Made by a program: the position numbers and the translations under genes
Assembly: GCA_964492845.1 (NCBI GenBank)
Contig: CAZBMZ010000008.1
Span: forward strand, 146,448 to 210,447
Origin: JADJPF01 sp964492845
Lineage (GTDB): Bacteria; Acidobacteriota; Blastocatellia; Chloracidobacteriales; JADJPF01
DNA length: 64,000 nt
Reading direction: 5' to 3'
Notes under the pieces: generated by a model
Told to the model about the DNA's origin: nothing
Databases searched by the model: none
What the model saw: only the letters and a program-made list of their open reading frames with translations
Part shown: positions 8,514 through 17,083 of the stretch, in pieces
How the letters are laid out: every line of letters starts with the position of its first letter
Numbering within the stretch: position 1 is the stretch's first letter

Positions 8514-10076
8514 ATGCGCTATGGGTTTTTGATTGATCAACATAAATGTATTGGCTGTCATGCTTGTACAGTAGCTTGTAAGGCTGAAAATAACGTCCCT
8601 CTAGGTGGTTTTCGTACCTGGGTAAAGTATGTTGAAGAAGGAAATTTTCCTGATACAGAACGTCAATTTGCTGTTTTGCGATGTAATCATTGTGATAATG
8701 CTCCTTGTGTAAAGATTTGTCCTGTCACAGCACTTTATACCCGTCCAGATGGAATAGTTGATTTTGATCAACAACAATGTATTGGCTGCAAAGCTTGTAT
8801 GCAAGCCTGTCCCTATGACGCGCTTTATATTAATCCCCACACGGACACAGCCGAAAAATGCAATTTTTGTGCGCATCGGGTTGAAGTAGGACTCCAACCA
8901 GCCTGTGTTATTGTTTGTCCAGAACAAGCAATTGTTACTGGAAATTTAGACGATGCAGAAAGCCCTATTTCACAACTACTTAGCAAAGAACGTGGAGTTA
9001 CTCGTAAACCTGAACAAGGCACACGTCCTAAGTTATATTATTTAGGATCAGGAAAAAGCGTCTTAAAACCAGAACTTCAAAAGCGGGATAACACTTATCT
9101 TTGGTCACAAACCGGACTAGATAAACAAACCCTTGATTTACAAGAATTTATTTCCAAGGCAGAAGCAAAGGCGCGTACCGCTTATGATGTACCTCATCAT
9201 CAAGTTTGGGGTTGGCGCGTTTGGGCCTACCTTTGGACTAAATCCATTGCTGCTGGAGTGTTCTTTTTACCAGCATTTGCGCTAATAATGGGCTGGCAAA
9301 AGCCAAAATCTATATTAGTTGCTTCTCTTATTTCTTTGATTTTTCAACTAATTACAGGCTATTTGCTAGTGTCAGACTTGCGCCGTCCTGAACGATTTTT
9401 GCGGATTTTACTTCGTCCACAATGGAAGTCCTGGCTTGCTATTGGAGCTTATATTTTGGCTGCTTTTGGTGGTGTTTCTAGTTTAGTGTTTGTAACAGAA
9501 ACTCTTAATTTATCCAATTTAACCTATTATTTAGCTGCACCTGGAGCAATTTTAGGAGTGCTAGCAGCAATTTATAGCGGTTTTCTTTTTGCTCAAGCTG
9601 AAGGGCGAGACTTTTGGCAAAGTCGTCTAACTACTCCACACTTATTTTTCCAAGCTACTTTAGCTGGTGCTGGTATGTTAGGCGTTATTGCTCCATTAAT
9701 TAATTTAGTTGCAGTTTTTGCTTCTTTAACCATTGGTAAAGTGCCAGAGCAAATTTTTTCCCCAAGCTTTATTAAAAATAGCTTATTGGTTGGTTTAATT
9801 GGACATCTAGCAATGATAGTTTTAGAAATAGGCTTAACCTACTTAAATAAACCTAAGCCACAAATGGCTGATGCTCGTCGAGCAATGACATTACTAACTC
9901 ACGGGCCTTACTTTTATCAATTTTGGGTTAATGGCATATTTTTTGGAGCATTATTACCAGTAATATTTTTAACTTTTGGCTTGTCAACATTTTTTGCTTC
10001 AATACTTGCTTTATCTGGTCTTTATACTTATGAAAGACTATGGATCACTGTAGGCCAAAAAGTACCATTAAGCTAG
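8514..10076 (+). CDS. Fused DmsB-like ferredoxin and DmsC/NrfD-like anchor subunit of a Mo-bisPGD oxidoreductase
   Basis: 520 residues. Residues 1-165 form a four-cluster DmsB/PsrB-type ferredoxin with all four Cys clusters (CIGCHACTVAC; CNHCDNAPCVKIC; CIGCKACMQAC; CNFCAHR...CVIVC). Residues about 235-515 hold eight or so membrane segments of a DmsC/NrfD-type quinone-interacting anchor. These subunits are normally separate genes; here electron transfer and membrane anchoring are one polypeptide. No signal peptide, so the ferredoxin domain should be cytoplasmic unless carried by a partner. The catalytic subunit is encoded downstream after a 250-base gap filled by two palindromic repeats. The role is electron exchange with the quinone pool; direction unknown. 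Confidence 0.9.
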   Translation: MRYGFLIDQHKCIGCHACTVACKAENNVPLGGFRTWVKYVEEGNFPDTERQFAVLRCNHCDNAPCVKICPVTALYTRPDGIVDFDQQQCIGCKACMQACPYDALYINPHTDTAEKCNFCAHRVEVGLQPACVIVCPEQAIVTGNLDDAESPISQLLSKERGVTRKPEQGTRPKLYYLGSGKSVLKPELQKRDNTYLWSQTGLDKQTLDLQEFISKAEAKARTAYDVPHHQVWGWRVWAYLWTKSIAAGVFFLPAFALIMGWQKPKSILVASLISLIFQLITGYLLVSDLRRPERFLRILLRPQWKSWLAIGAYILAAFGGVSSLVFVTETLNLSNLTYYLAAPGAILGVLAAIYSGFLFAQAEGRDFWQSRLTTPHLFFQATLAGAGMLGVIAPLINLVAVFASLTIGKVPEQIFSPSFIKNSLLVGLIGHLAMIVLEIGLTYLNKPKPQMADARRAMTLLTHGPYFYQFWVNGIFFGALLPVIFLTFGLSTFFASILALSGLYTYERLWITVGQKVPLS

Positions 10077-10088
10077 CCCCCCATAAAC

Positions 10089-10306
10089 GACCACCCATAA
10101 ATGGGCGGTCTATTATCAAAAGCCCCTCTGGGGCTTAAGATATTAAAACCTTCAATGCCACGTAGTGGCATTTGATATTAATCTTTTAGACCACCCATAA
10201 ATGGGCGGTCTATTATCAAAAGCCCCTCTGGGGCTTGTTAAAGACATTAAAACCTTCAATGCCACGTAGTGGCATTTGATATTAGACAAGTCCTTTAGGG
10301 CTTGTC
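10089..10306. repeat. Two tandem copies of the composite palindromic (BIME-like) element
   Basis: Hairpin 1 (GACCACCCAT...ATGGGCGGTC, 10089-10110 and again 10189-10210, period 100), linker TATTATCAAA, hairpin 2 (AGCCCC-TCT-GGGGCT), an AT-rich spacer, hairpin 3 (ATGCCAC-GTA-GTGGCAT) and inverted linker TTTGATATTA. Only the second copy ends with the closing hairpin 4 (GACAAG...CTTGTC, 10285-10306). The array lies between the two genes of the oxidoreductase module. Confidence 0.92.
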
Positions 10307-10328
10307 TAAGCTTTGGAAAAATTCAAAA

Positions 10329-13169
10329 ATGTTTACCTTTGTAAAAAACTTAATTTCAAGAAAAGCACCTCGTAAAGATAAAATTGAGTCAATTAATAAA
10401 AGTGGAGAATTAAGTAATTTTCCTCCTGTAGATCGTTGGGATGATTGGACAGAATACGAAGCAGCCGAGTGGCCCGATAGAGTTGCACGACGCTATATGC
10501 TTGTTCCTACAATTTGTTTTAATTGTGAAGCTGCTTGTGGACTGCTAGCCTACATTGATAAAGAAACAATGCAAATTCGCAAACTAGAAGGTAATCCTGC
10601 CCATCCTGGCAGTCGGGGCCGTAATTGTGCCAAGGGGCCAGCAACACTTAGCCAAATTAATGACCCTGAAAGATTGCTCTATCCGCTTAAACGTGTTGGA
10701 GAACGTGGAGGAGGACAATGGACAAGAGTTACTTGGGATGAAGTGCTAACAGATATTGCAGGACGTATTAGACAAGCATTTTCAGAAAACCGACATAATG
10801 AAGTGATGTATCATGTAGGCCGCCCCGGTCATGACGGCTATATGGACAGAGTTTTACAAGCTTGGGGAATCGACGGCCACAACAGCCATACTAATGTTTG
10901 TTCTGGTGCTGCACGACTAGGTTATGCACTTTGGCAAGGTGCTGATCGTCCTTCGCCAGACCATGCAAATGCTAAATTTATTTTGCTTCTAAGTTCCCAC
11001 CTTGAAACCGGACATTATTTTAACCCTCATGCACAGCGAATTATTGAAGCTAAAATGGCTGGTGCAAAAATTGCAGTCATCGACATACGTTTATCAAACA
11101 CAGCTTCAATGGCTGATTATTGGCTAGCACCCTGGCCCGGTACAGAAGCAGCACTACTACTAGCAATGGCTCAAGTAATTTTGGATGAAAATCTTTTTAA
11201 CAGAGAGTTTTTAGAACGCTGGGTTAACTGGCAAGAATTTATGAAGGCTCAACATCCAGAGCGTCAAGCTAGTTTTGATGAGTTTTTAGTTGCATTAAAG
11301 CAACATTATCAACAATTTACCCCAGAATTTGCTGAAAAAGAAACTCGCGTTTCTGCTGAGCTAATTCGTAAAATTGCCCGTGAAATCGCTCAAGCAGGCG
11401 AGGCATTTGCAGCGCATGTTTGGCGTAATGCTGCTTCTGGCAATTTAGGTGGCTGGCAAGTGTCGCGCTGTTTAGAGTTCTTAAATGTTCTTACTGGTAG
11501 CATAGGAACTAAAGGCGGAGTTTCTCCTAATACTTGGGATAAATTTGTCCCTACACCCCCAAATAAACCTAGCCCACAAAAAATGTGGAATGAAATGCTT
11601 TATCCAAAAGAATATCCTCTTTCACACCATGAATTAAGCTTTTTATTACCCCATTTTCTTAAATCTGGCCGAGGCAAGTTATCAGTTTATTTTACAAGGG
11701 TTTATAACCCTATTTGGACTAACCCAGATGGGTTAACTTGGCTAGAAACTTTACTTGATGAAAATTTAGTAGGACTACATATTGCACTTACTCCGGTTTG
11801 GAGCGAAACAGCTTGGTTTGCCGATTATGTCTTGCCAATGGGAGTTGGTGCAGAACGCCATGACATTCAAAGCCAAGAAACTCATGCAGGTAGTTGGATA
11901 GGTTTTCGTCAACCAGTCCTAAAAACAGCCCGTCAAAAACTTGGGGAAAAGTTTGAGTTTACCTATCAAGCTAACCCTGGCGAAGTTTGGGAAGAAGACG
12001 AGTTTTGGCTAGAACTTTCCTGGCGTATTGACCCTGATGGCTCATTAGGGATTAGGCGTTATTTTGAATCTCCTTACAGACCAGGTGAAAAAATAACAGT
12101 TGATGAATATTACCAATGGATCTTTGAAAATAGCGTTCCTGGTCTAAAAGAAAAAGCTCAAGCAGAAAATTTAACACCTCTAGCATATATGCGTAAGTAT
12201 GGAGCTTTTGCTGTAGAAACAGATGTTTATAAAAAACATGAAAAAGCCCTTTCAAGTGCAGAGCTTGCTGATAGTCAAGTTGATGAAACAATAGGAACTA
12301 TTAGAAAAAATGGTGCGGCTATTGGTGTAATGATAAATGATATTGCTGTAGTAGGATTTCCAACACCGTCACGCAAATTAGAATTTTATTCTGAAACCAT
12401 GAAAGATTGGCATTGGCCCGAATATACTTTGCCAGGCTATATTCGTAGTCATGTACATTGGCAAAATATTAATCAAGAAGCTAACGAAATGGTGCTTGTA
12501 CCAACTTTTCGACTACCGACTTTAATTCATACTCGATCTGGTAATGCTAAATGGTTAAATGAGATTTCTCATAGTAATCCAATTTGGATACACACAGAAG
12601 ATGCTGTTAGAGTAGGTGTTAAGACCGGTGATTTATTAAAAGTAGAAACTGAAATTGGGCTATTTATAAATCGTGTTTGGGTAACAGAAGCAATTAGACC
12701 AGGTATTATTGCTTGTTCACACCATTTAGGACGCTGGCGACTACGTGACAATGTTGGCGGAGAGCGTTGGTCAACTGCTTTAGTAGATTTAATTAAACTT
12801 AATCCTACACAATGGTTTATGCGACAAATGAAAGCCATTGAACCATTTACTAGCGCAGATCCTGAATCTGAGCATATTTGGTGGCAAGATGCTGGAGTAC
12901 ATCAAAATTTAACTTTCTCAGTACATCCTGATCCAGTAAGCGGAATGCACTGCTGGCATCAGAAAGTAAAAGTTTCTCGTCCCTTGCCAAATGAACGTTA
13001 TGGAGATATTTTTGTTGATACAGCCAAAGCTCATCAAGTTTATCAAGAATGGTTGGCTCAAACTCGTCCAGCACCGGGGCCAAATAATTTACGTCGTCCA
13101 TTGTGGTTTGCTCGCGCTGTTAAACCAGCCCCAGAAGCTTATAAAATAAGTGAGCAAAAACCTGAATGA
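10329..13169 (+). CDS. Molybdopterin-bisPGD oxidoreductase catalytic subunit (CISM family, SoeA/PsrA-like)
   Basis: 946 residues from the ATG at 10329; the frame is open to a TTG at 10302 that lies inside the preceding repeat hairpin, so it is not preferred. An N-terminal [4Fe-4S] motif (CFNCEAACG ... NCAKG) is followed by the molybdopterin domains, and the segment HTNVCSGAARLGYALW offers a Cys in the position expected for a Mo ligand. The C-terminal part has the molydopterin dinucleotide-binding fold. No twin-arginine signal is visible, unlike most DMSO, tetrathionate or polysulfide reductases. That favours a cytoplasm-facing enzyme such as SoeABC-type sulfite dehydrogenase, although the substrate is not proven. 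Works with the fused B-C subunit encoded upstream. Confidence 0.85.
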   Translation: MFTFVKNLISRKAPRKDKIESINKSGELSNFPPVDRWDDWTEYEAAEWPDRVARRYMLVPTICFNCEAACGLLAYIDKETMQIRKLEGNPAHPGSRGRNCAKGPATLSQINDPERLLYPLKRVGERGGGQWTRVTWDEVLTDIAGRIRQAFSENRHNEVMYHVGRPGHDGYMDRVLQAWGIDGHNSHTNVCSGAARLGYALWQGADRPSPDHANAKFILLLSSHLETGHYFNPHAQRIIEAKMAGAKIAVIDIRLSNTASMADYWLAPWPGTEAALLLAMAQVILDENLFNREFLERWVNWQEFMKAQHPERQASFDEFLVALKQHYQQFTPEFAEKETRVSAELIRKIAREIAQAGEAFAAHVWRNAASGNLGGWQVSRCLEFLNVLTGSIGTKGGVSPNTWDKFVPTPPNKPSPQKMWNEMLYPKEYPLSHHELSFLLPHFLKSGRGKLSVYFTRVYNPIWTNPDGLTWLETLLDENLVGLHIALTPVWSETAWFADYVLPMGVGAERHDIQSQETHAGSWIGFRQPVLKTARQKLGEKFEFTYQANPGEVWEEDEFWLELSWRIDPDGSLGIRRYFESPYRPGEKITVDEYYQWIFENSVPGLKEKAQAENLTPLAYMRKYGAFAVETDVYKKHEKALSSAELADSQVDETIGTIRKNGAAIGVMINDIAVVGFPTPSRKLEFYSETMKDWHWPEYTLPGYIRSHVHWQNINQEANEMVLVPTFRLPTLIHTRSGNAKWLNEISHSNPIWIHTEDAVRVGVKTGDLLKVETEIGLFINRVWVTEAIRPGIIACSHHLGRWRLRDNVGGERWSTALVDLIKLNPTQWFMRQMKAIEPFTSADPESEHIWWQDAGVHQNLTFSVHPDPVSGMHCWHQKVKVSRPLPNERYGDIFVDTAKAHQVYQEWLAQTRPAPGPNNLRRPLWFARAVKPAPEAYKISEQKPE

Positions 13170-13223
13170 TTCATTTTAATAATATTAATTCTTAAACTTA
13201 ATTAAATTTCTTAGGAGAAAACT

Positions 13224-13814
13224 ATGAAACTGTTTGTATCTATAATGATGATGGTAATGATGTTTGCAACATTATCTGTAAATATTGGTTGTTCTTCAGC
13301 AGAAGCTAACTTGCCACCTTTAACAGAGAAATCTATTTATGATTTTTCTATGAAGTCAATTGATGGCAAAGATGTCAAAATGGAAGAATATAAAGGTAAA
13401 GTTTTGCTATTGGTTAATGTGGCTAGTCAATGTGGTTACACTCCACAATATGAAGGGTTACAAAAAGTTTATACCAAATATCAAGATAAAGGATTTTTTG
13501 TTTTAGGTTTTCCAGCAAATAATTTTGGTGGGCAAGAACCTGGCAGCAATGAAGAAATTAAAACTTTTTGTAGTACAAAATATAATGTTACTTTTCCAAT
13601 ATTCTCAAAAATTTCTGTAACAGGTTCTGACAAACATCCTTTCTATAGATTCCTAACAGAAAAAGCAACTAATCCTGATTCTGCGGCTGAAGTAGCTTGG
13701 AATTTTAATAAATTCTTAGTAGATAAAAATGGAAAAGTTGTAGCTAAATATGATTCTGGCGTTGCTCCAGAAAGTGCAGAACTTGCTGCTGCAATTGAAA
13801 AAGCATTGCAATAA
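13224..13814 (+). CDS. Glutathione peroxidase-family (thioredoxin-type) lipoprotein
   Basis: 196 residues. N-terminal hydrophobic segment ends in a lipobox-like IGC (Cys23), suggesting a lipoprotein. GPx catalytic set present: Cys70 in ASQCGYT, Gln104 in FGGQEPG, Trp159-Asn160 in AWNF. Cys116 in TFCSTKYNVTFP is the usual resolving Cys, so family knowledge predicts reduction of hydroperoxides using thioredoxin rather than glutathione. AGGAG precedes the ATG. It lies 54 bases after the oxidoreductase gene and may be read from the same transcript. The extracytoplasmic location suggests protection of envelope lipids, an inference. Confidence 0.92.
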   Translation: MKLFVSIMMMVMMFATLSVNIGCSSAEANLPPLTEKSIYDFSMKSIDGKDVKMEEYKGKVLLLVNVASQCGYTPQYEGLQKVYTKYQDKGFFVLGFPANNFGGQEPGSNEEIKTFCSTKYNVTFPIFSKISVTGSDKHPFYRFLTEKATNPDSAAEVAWNFNKFLVDKNGKVVAKYDSGVAPESAELAAAIEKALQ

Positions 13815-13828
13815 GCTCTAAAGGCTGG

Positions 13829-13854
13829 TGGGAACGCTCTATTTTGCGTTCCCA
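13829..13854. terminator. Hairpin between convergent GPx and aminotransferase genes
   Basis: Perfect 9-base stem TGGGAACGC (13829-13837) with GCGTTCCCA (13846-13854). No long T tract follows in either direction, so it may be a weak bidirectional terminator or an mRNA 3'-end stabiliser. Confidence 0.6.
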
Positions 13855-13861
13855 TATAAAT

Positions 13862-15052
13862 TTATAGCAAGGAGCAAAGAGTTTTTATTCCTTGGCTAAT
13901 ACGTTCTGGCGTTTCTTTAGAGAAAGCTAGCCGTAAAGTATTGGTTTTTCCTTCATTTACATAAAAAGGTTGTCCCGGTACATAGGCCACACCCATTTCT
14001 ACAGCCTGAGTTAATAGCTTAGTAGCGTCTATTGCTTTGTTAGCGAGTTCTACCCAAACAAATAACCCGCCAATAGGTTGCGTCCAAACAGTATCAACAG
14101 GAGCATTTTCTTTTAATGCTTCAAGCATTGATTGACAGCGAATTTGATAAAACTCTCGCAAAGTGGCAAGTCGCTTGTTAATTAAACCTTGTTTTCCACA
14201 TTCAGCAACAATAGCTTGGTCTAACATACTAGAGCAAAGATCCGCAGCCTCTTTAATTAATTCAATATTTGCAATAAATTCGCTACCAGCAACAATCCAA
14301 GCTGTTCTAAGACCTGGGGTTAAGACTTTTGAAAAGCTTCCCAAATAAATTACTCGTCCCTCTTTATCAAAGCTTTTTATTGGTGGAGGTGGAGCAGCAG
14401 AAAAATAAAGCTCTCCATAAGGATCATCTTCTAAGATTAGTAAATCTAGTTCTGAGGCCAAAGCTAGCAAGTCTTTACGTTTTTGCAAAGACAAGGTAAT
14501 TCCAGAAGGATTTTGAAAATTTGGAATAGTATAAATTAATTTAACTTTGCGACCTTGTTGGCGAAGTTCTAAAACTTTCTCTTTTACAATACTTGGCTCT
14601 AAACCATCCATAGCCATTTCAATGCCAACAAGCTCTGCACCTGCATTGTTTAAGGCATAAGTACCTCCAATATAGCTAGGTAGTTCAACTAGTACAACGT
14701 CGCCTGGGTCTATTAGTAGGCGGGAAACCAGGTCTAAGCCTTGTTGAGAGCCACTAGTAAGAATAAATTCTTCGGCTTTTGTCTCAACCTTGCGGTTTTG
14801 CATTTCTTGAACCAAATATTCAATTAGTTGGCGATTGCCACGAGTAACCCCATATTGGAGGACTTCGCCACCCCTTTCATGAACTAAGCGGCTAGAAATT
14901 TCTGCTATTTCATTGTAAGGAAAAGTTTCCGGGCTAGGAACACCACCAGCAAAGGAAATAATGCCAGGGCGATTAATTAAAGTAGAGAGACGGCGGATTG
15001 GATTAGGTTTTAACCGATCCGCTAAAGAAGAAAAATATTTTTTATTGTCCAT
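13862..15052 (-). CDS. PLP-dependent class I/II aminotransferase (LysN/Kat-like)
   Basis: 396 residues. Fold-type I aminotransferase of the 2-aminoadipate/kynurenine/aromatic group. Visible: IISFAGGVPSPETFP near the N-terminus (substrate loop typical of this group), the GSQQGLDL cofactor loop, IPNFQNPSGITL, DDPYGEL and the Schiff-base lysine K242 in GSFSKVLTPGLR. No GntR-type DNA-binding domain, so it is the enzyme form rather than a MocR regulator. Precise amino donor not predictable. The gap to pssA upstream is 8 bases, so it is probably the last gene of the psd-pssA unit, functionally unrelated. Confidence 0.88.
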   Translation of the reverse strand: MDNKKYFSSLADRLKPNPIRRLSTLINRPGIISFAGGVPSPETFPYNEIAEISSRLVHERGGEVLQYGVTRGNRQLIEYLVQEMQNRKVETKAEEFILTSGSQQGLDLVSRLLIDPGDVVLVELPSYIGGTYALNNAGAELVGIEMAMDGLEPSIVKEKVLELRQQGRKVKLIYTIPNFQNPSGITLSLQKRKDLLALASELDLLILEDDPYGELYFSAAPPPPIKSFDKEGRVIYLGSFSKVLTPGLRTAWIVAGSEFIANIELIKEAADLCSSMLDQAIVAECGKQGLINKRLATLREFYQIRCQSMLEALKENAPVDTVWTQPIGGLFVWVELANKAIDATKLLTQAVEMGVAYVPGQPFYVNEGKTNTLRLAFSKETPERISQGIKTLCSLL

Positions 15053-15060
15053 TTTGTTGC

Positions 15061-15996
15061 CTACGATTGTTGATTAAGACTTACATCTGAAGAAACATTG
15101 TTAGTTGAAGGATCTTCAGTTGAAGAATGTGGACGGAAAAAGCTTAGAATTTTTGCTACCGGCCCCAAAGAAACATAACAAGTTGCCATTACTAGTAAAA
15201 CTACTTGAGACCATTGGTAAACAGCTAAAATCATCACAGCAATCAGCAAAAAAGTTTGGTTACGGCTTACTGAAGGTTTATCAGACGTGCTTTTAAAGTT
15301 ATTATAACGGACTGTGCTAACCATTAGTAGAGCCAAGACAGCAGTTAAAATCATTAGCAAAACACTAAAAAAGTTAGCATCTATGATAAAACCAAATAGA
15401 TCTACTTGGGTTTTACGCATAATTAAAGGTACTGGAGTAAAATGGACAATAGCAGCAATTAAGCTTGCTCCTGCTGGGATTGGCATACCAACAAAATATT
15501 TTTTTACAGATTTATCTTGGACAGGTTTACGAGCTAAAACATTAAAGCGTGCAAGGCGTAATGCCCCGCAAACTAAAAACATAAAGGAAACTGCCCAACC
15601 AATTTTTTGTAGTTCAACAATTGGACTATAGGCCCAGGAATAAACTAAAACAGCAGGCGCGATTCCAAAACTTAAGACATCAGCTAAAGAATCTAGTTCA
15701 ACGCCAAATTCACTAGTAGCATTAGCCATTCGAGCAATACGTCCATCTAGGAAATCAAATAAAACAGAAAAACCAATACACATTGCAGCTAAATCAAAAT
15801 GGTGGATTGCTTGAGATTGTAATACTTCATTTTTTAGTGAAGCACTAAGAGCGACTTTTTGAAAACCTTTTAAGGCTTCTAGCACAGAATAGAAGCCACA
15901 AAAAATATTTGCCGTAGTAAGGAGACTTGGGACAATATAAACGCCTTTACGTAGGTCAGGGCCTCGCCGCAGTTTTTCTTTAGATTTATTATCCAT
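15061..15996 (-). CDS. pssA: CDP-diacylglycerol--serine O-phosphatidyltransferase
   Basis: 311 residues from the ATG at 15996, chosen over an upstream TTG at 16011 because GGAAGGA (16009-16003) sits as ribosome binding site between them. The CDP-alcohol phosphotransferase signature DFLDGRIAR...GVELDSLAD is intact, with about eight membrane segments. Makes phosphatidylserine from CDP-diacylglycerol and serine in the inner membrane. The start overlaps the psd stop by 8 bases, so the two steps to phosphatidylethanolamine are translationally coupled. The C-terminal 25 residues are polar and Ser-rich. Confidence 0.95.
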   Translation of the reverse strand: MDNKSKEKLRRGPDLRKGVYIVPSLLTTANIFCGFYSVLEALKGFQKVALSASLKNEVLQSQAIHHFDLAAMCIGFSVLFDFLDGRIARMANATSEFGVELDSLADVLSFGIAPAVLVYSWAYSPIVELQKIGWAVSFMFLVCGALRLARFNVLARKPVQDKSVKKYFVGMPIPAGASLIAAIVHFTPVPLIMRKTQVDLFGFIIDANFFSVLLMILTAVLALLMVSTVRYNNFKSTSDKPSVSRNQTFLLIAVMILAVYQWSQVVLLVMATCYVSLGPVAKILSFFRPHSSTEDPSTNNVSSDVSLNQQS

Positions 15997-16609
15997 TGAT
16001 TTTCCTTCCAATGATGGTTACACCACCTATTAACTTATCGCCTGCTTTAATTAAAATCTTAAATTCTGCTGGTAAAATTAAATCTGTACGAGAGCTAAAC
16101 TTAATTAAACCTAATCTTTCACCTAAATCTACTGATTCCCCAGCTTTTTTCCATAAAACACATCGACGGGCAACAATACCAGCAATTTGTTTCATAATAA
16201 CTTTAACAGAGCCATTTTCAATAGTAATAACATTTTGCTCATTAACTAATGAAGCATCTTCGCGGGTTGCAGGTACAAAACGACCTTTTACATGATTAAT
16301 ATCACTTATTTTCCCTGCTATTGGAGAGCGGTTAATGTGTACATCAAGAGGTGAAAGAAAAATACTAATTAAATTTGCAGAATCTGCTGTTTCTGGATTA
16401 ATAGCTGCTACTTTGGTGACACGACCATCAGCAGGAGCAACAACTATATCTTTTTCATCAGGAATACTACGTTCTGGATCTCGAAAGAAATAAATTACAA
16501 ACAGAAGTAAAATAAAAAATACTGCTGCTACTAGGTATAACTGCATAAATGCAATCATTATAGTTAATAACGCTAAGAAAATTATATAGGGATACGCTTC
16601 ATGTGCCAT
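15989..16609 (-). CDS. psd: Phosphatidylserine decarboxylase, short type
   Basis: 206 residues. Two N-terminal membrane segments (about 8-42), RDPER, the APADGRV motif (58-64), the HINRSPIAG segment (91-99) and the C-terminal self-cleavage region. Short bacterial/archaeal-type proenzyme, normally cleaved at a Gly-Ser pair within xFGSRxD to create the pyruvoyl cofactor; here the residues are Ser172-Ser173 (KFSSRTD), so the residue before the cleaved bond differs from the consensus I recall. Converts phosphatidylserine to phosphatidylethanolamine. First gene of the unit, overlapping pssA by 8 bases. Confidence 0.93.
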   Translation of the reverse strand: MAHEAYPYIIFLALLTIMIAFMQLYLVAAVFFILLLFVIYFFRDPERSIPDEKDIVVAPADGRVTKVAAINPETADSANLISIFLSPLDVHINRSPIAGKISDINHVKGRFVPATREDASLVNEQNVITIENGSVKVIMKQIAGIVARRCVLWKKAGESVDLGERLGLIKFSSRTDLILPAEFKILIKAGDKLIGGVTIIGRKING

Positions 16610-16638
16610 ATTTTTTTGCTATAAAGTTTTAATACTAT

Positions 16639-16684
16639 AATCAAAAACGGGAACTACCTTAATAAGATTGTCCCCGTTTTGATT
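16639..16684 (-). terminator. Terminator-like hairpin between the YdcH-type gene and psd
   Basis: AATCAAAAACGGG (16639-16651) pairs with CCCGTTTTGATT (16673-16684) with one bulged A. It lies 37 bases beyond the stop of the upstream minus-strand gene and before the psd start, so it probably separates the two transcripts. Confidence 0.6.
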
Positions 16685-16720
16685 GTAACCTGTTCAAAAC
16701 ACTTGTTTTATTAGTTTAGC

Positions 16721-16960
16721 TTAGTGGCTAGCTGCTTTACGTTTATAGTTTTGTAGGATCGATTCCATTTTATCTTTAACCTGGAGTTTTTTCTTTTTTA
16801 TCGTCGCCATTTCCAAACGTTCTTCTTCACTAGGATATAATAAGGCAGCTAATTCGCCTACACGTATTTCATAACTTTGATGTTCTTTTGCTAAGTCTCT
16901 AAATTCTTGATTATTAGACATTAATTCCATTTTTAACAAATCACCAGTAGTAGCACTCAT
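16721..16960 (-). CDS. YdcH-like small coiled-coil protein (DUF465)
   Basis: 79 residues, very charged, helical. The pattern EFRDLAKEHQSYEIRVGELA followed by YPSEEERLEMATIKKKKLQVKD matches the DUF465/YdcH family: an N-terminal helix, a short Tyr-Pro-Ser turn and a Lys-rich helix. Biological role unknown in this family. AAGGAGG lies just upstream of the ATG. Flanked by a hairpin on its 3' side, so monocistronic. Confidence 0.85.
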   Translation of the reverse strand: MSATTGDLLKMELMSNNQEFRDLAKEHQSYEIRVGELAALLYPSEEERLEMATIKKKKLQVKDKMESILQNYKRKAASH

Positions 16961-17083
16961 AAAGCAAAGTCCTCCTTAAAAAATAATAAAACGACCCTTA
17001 AAAAATCAATTTTTGGCTTAGTTGTTCTACATACTATTACAAAGACCAGACTAAAGCAAGTATCAGCTTAGTATCATAATAGA

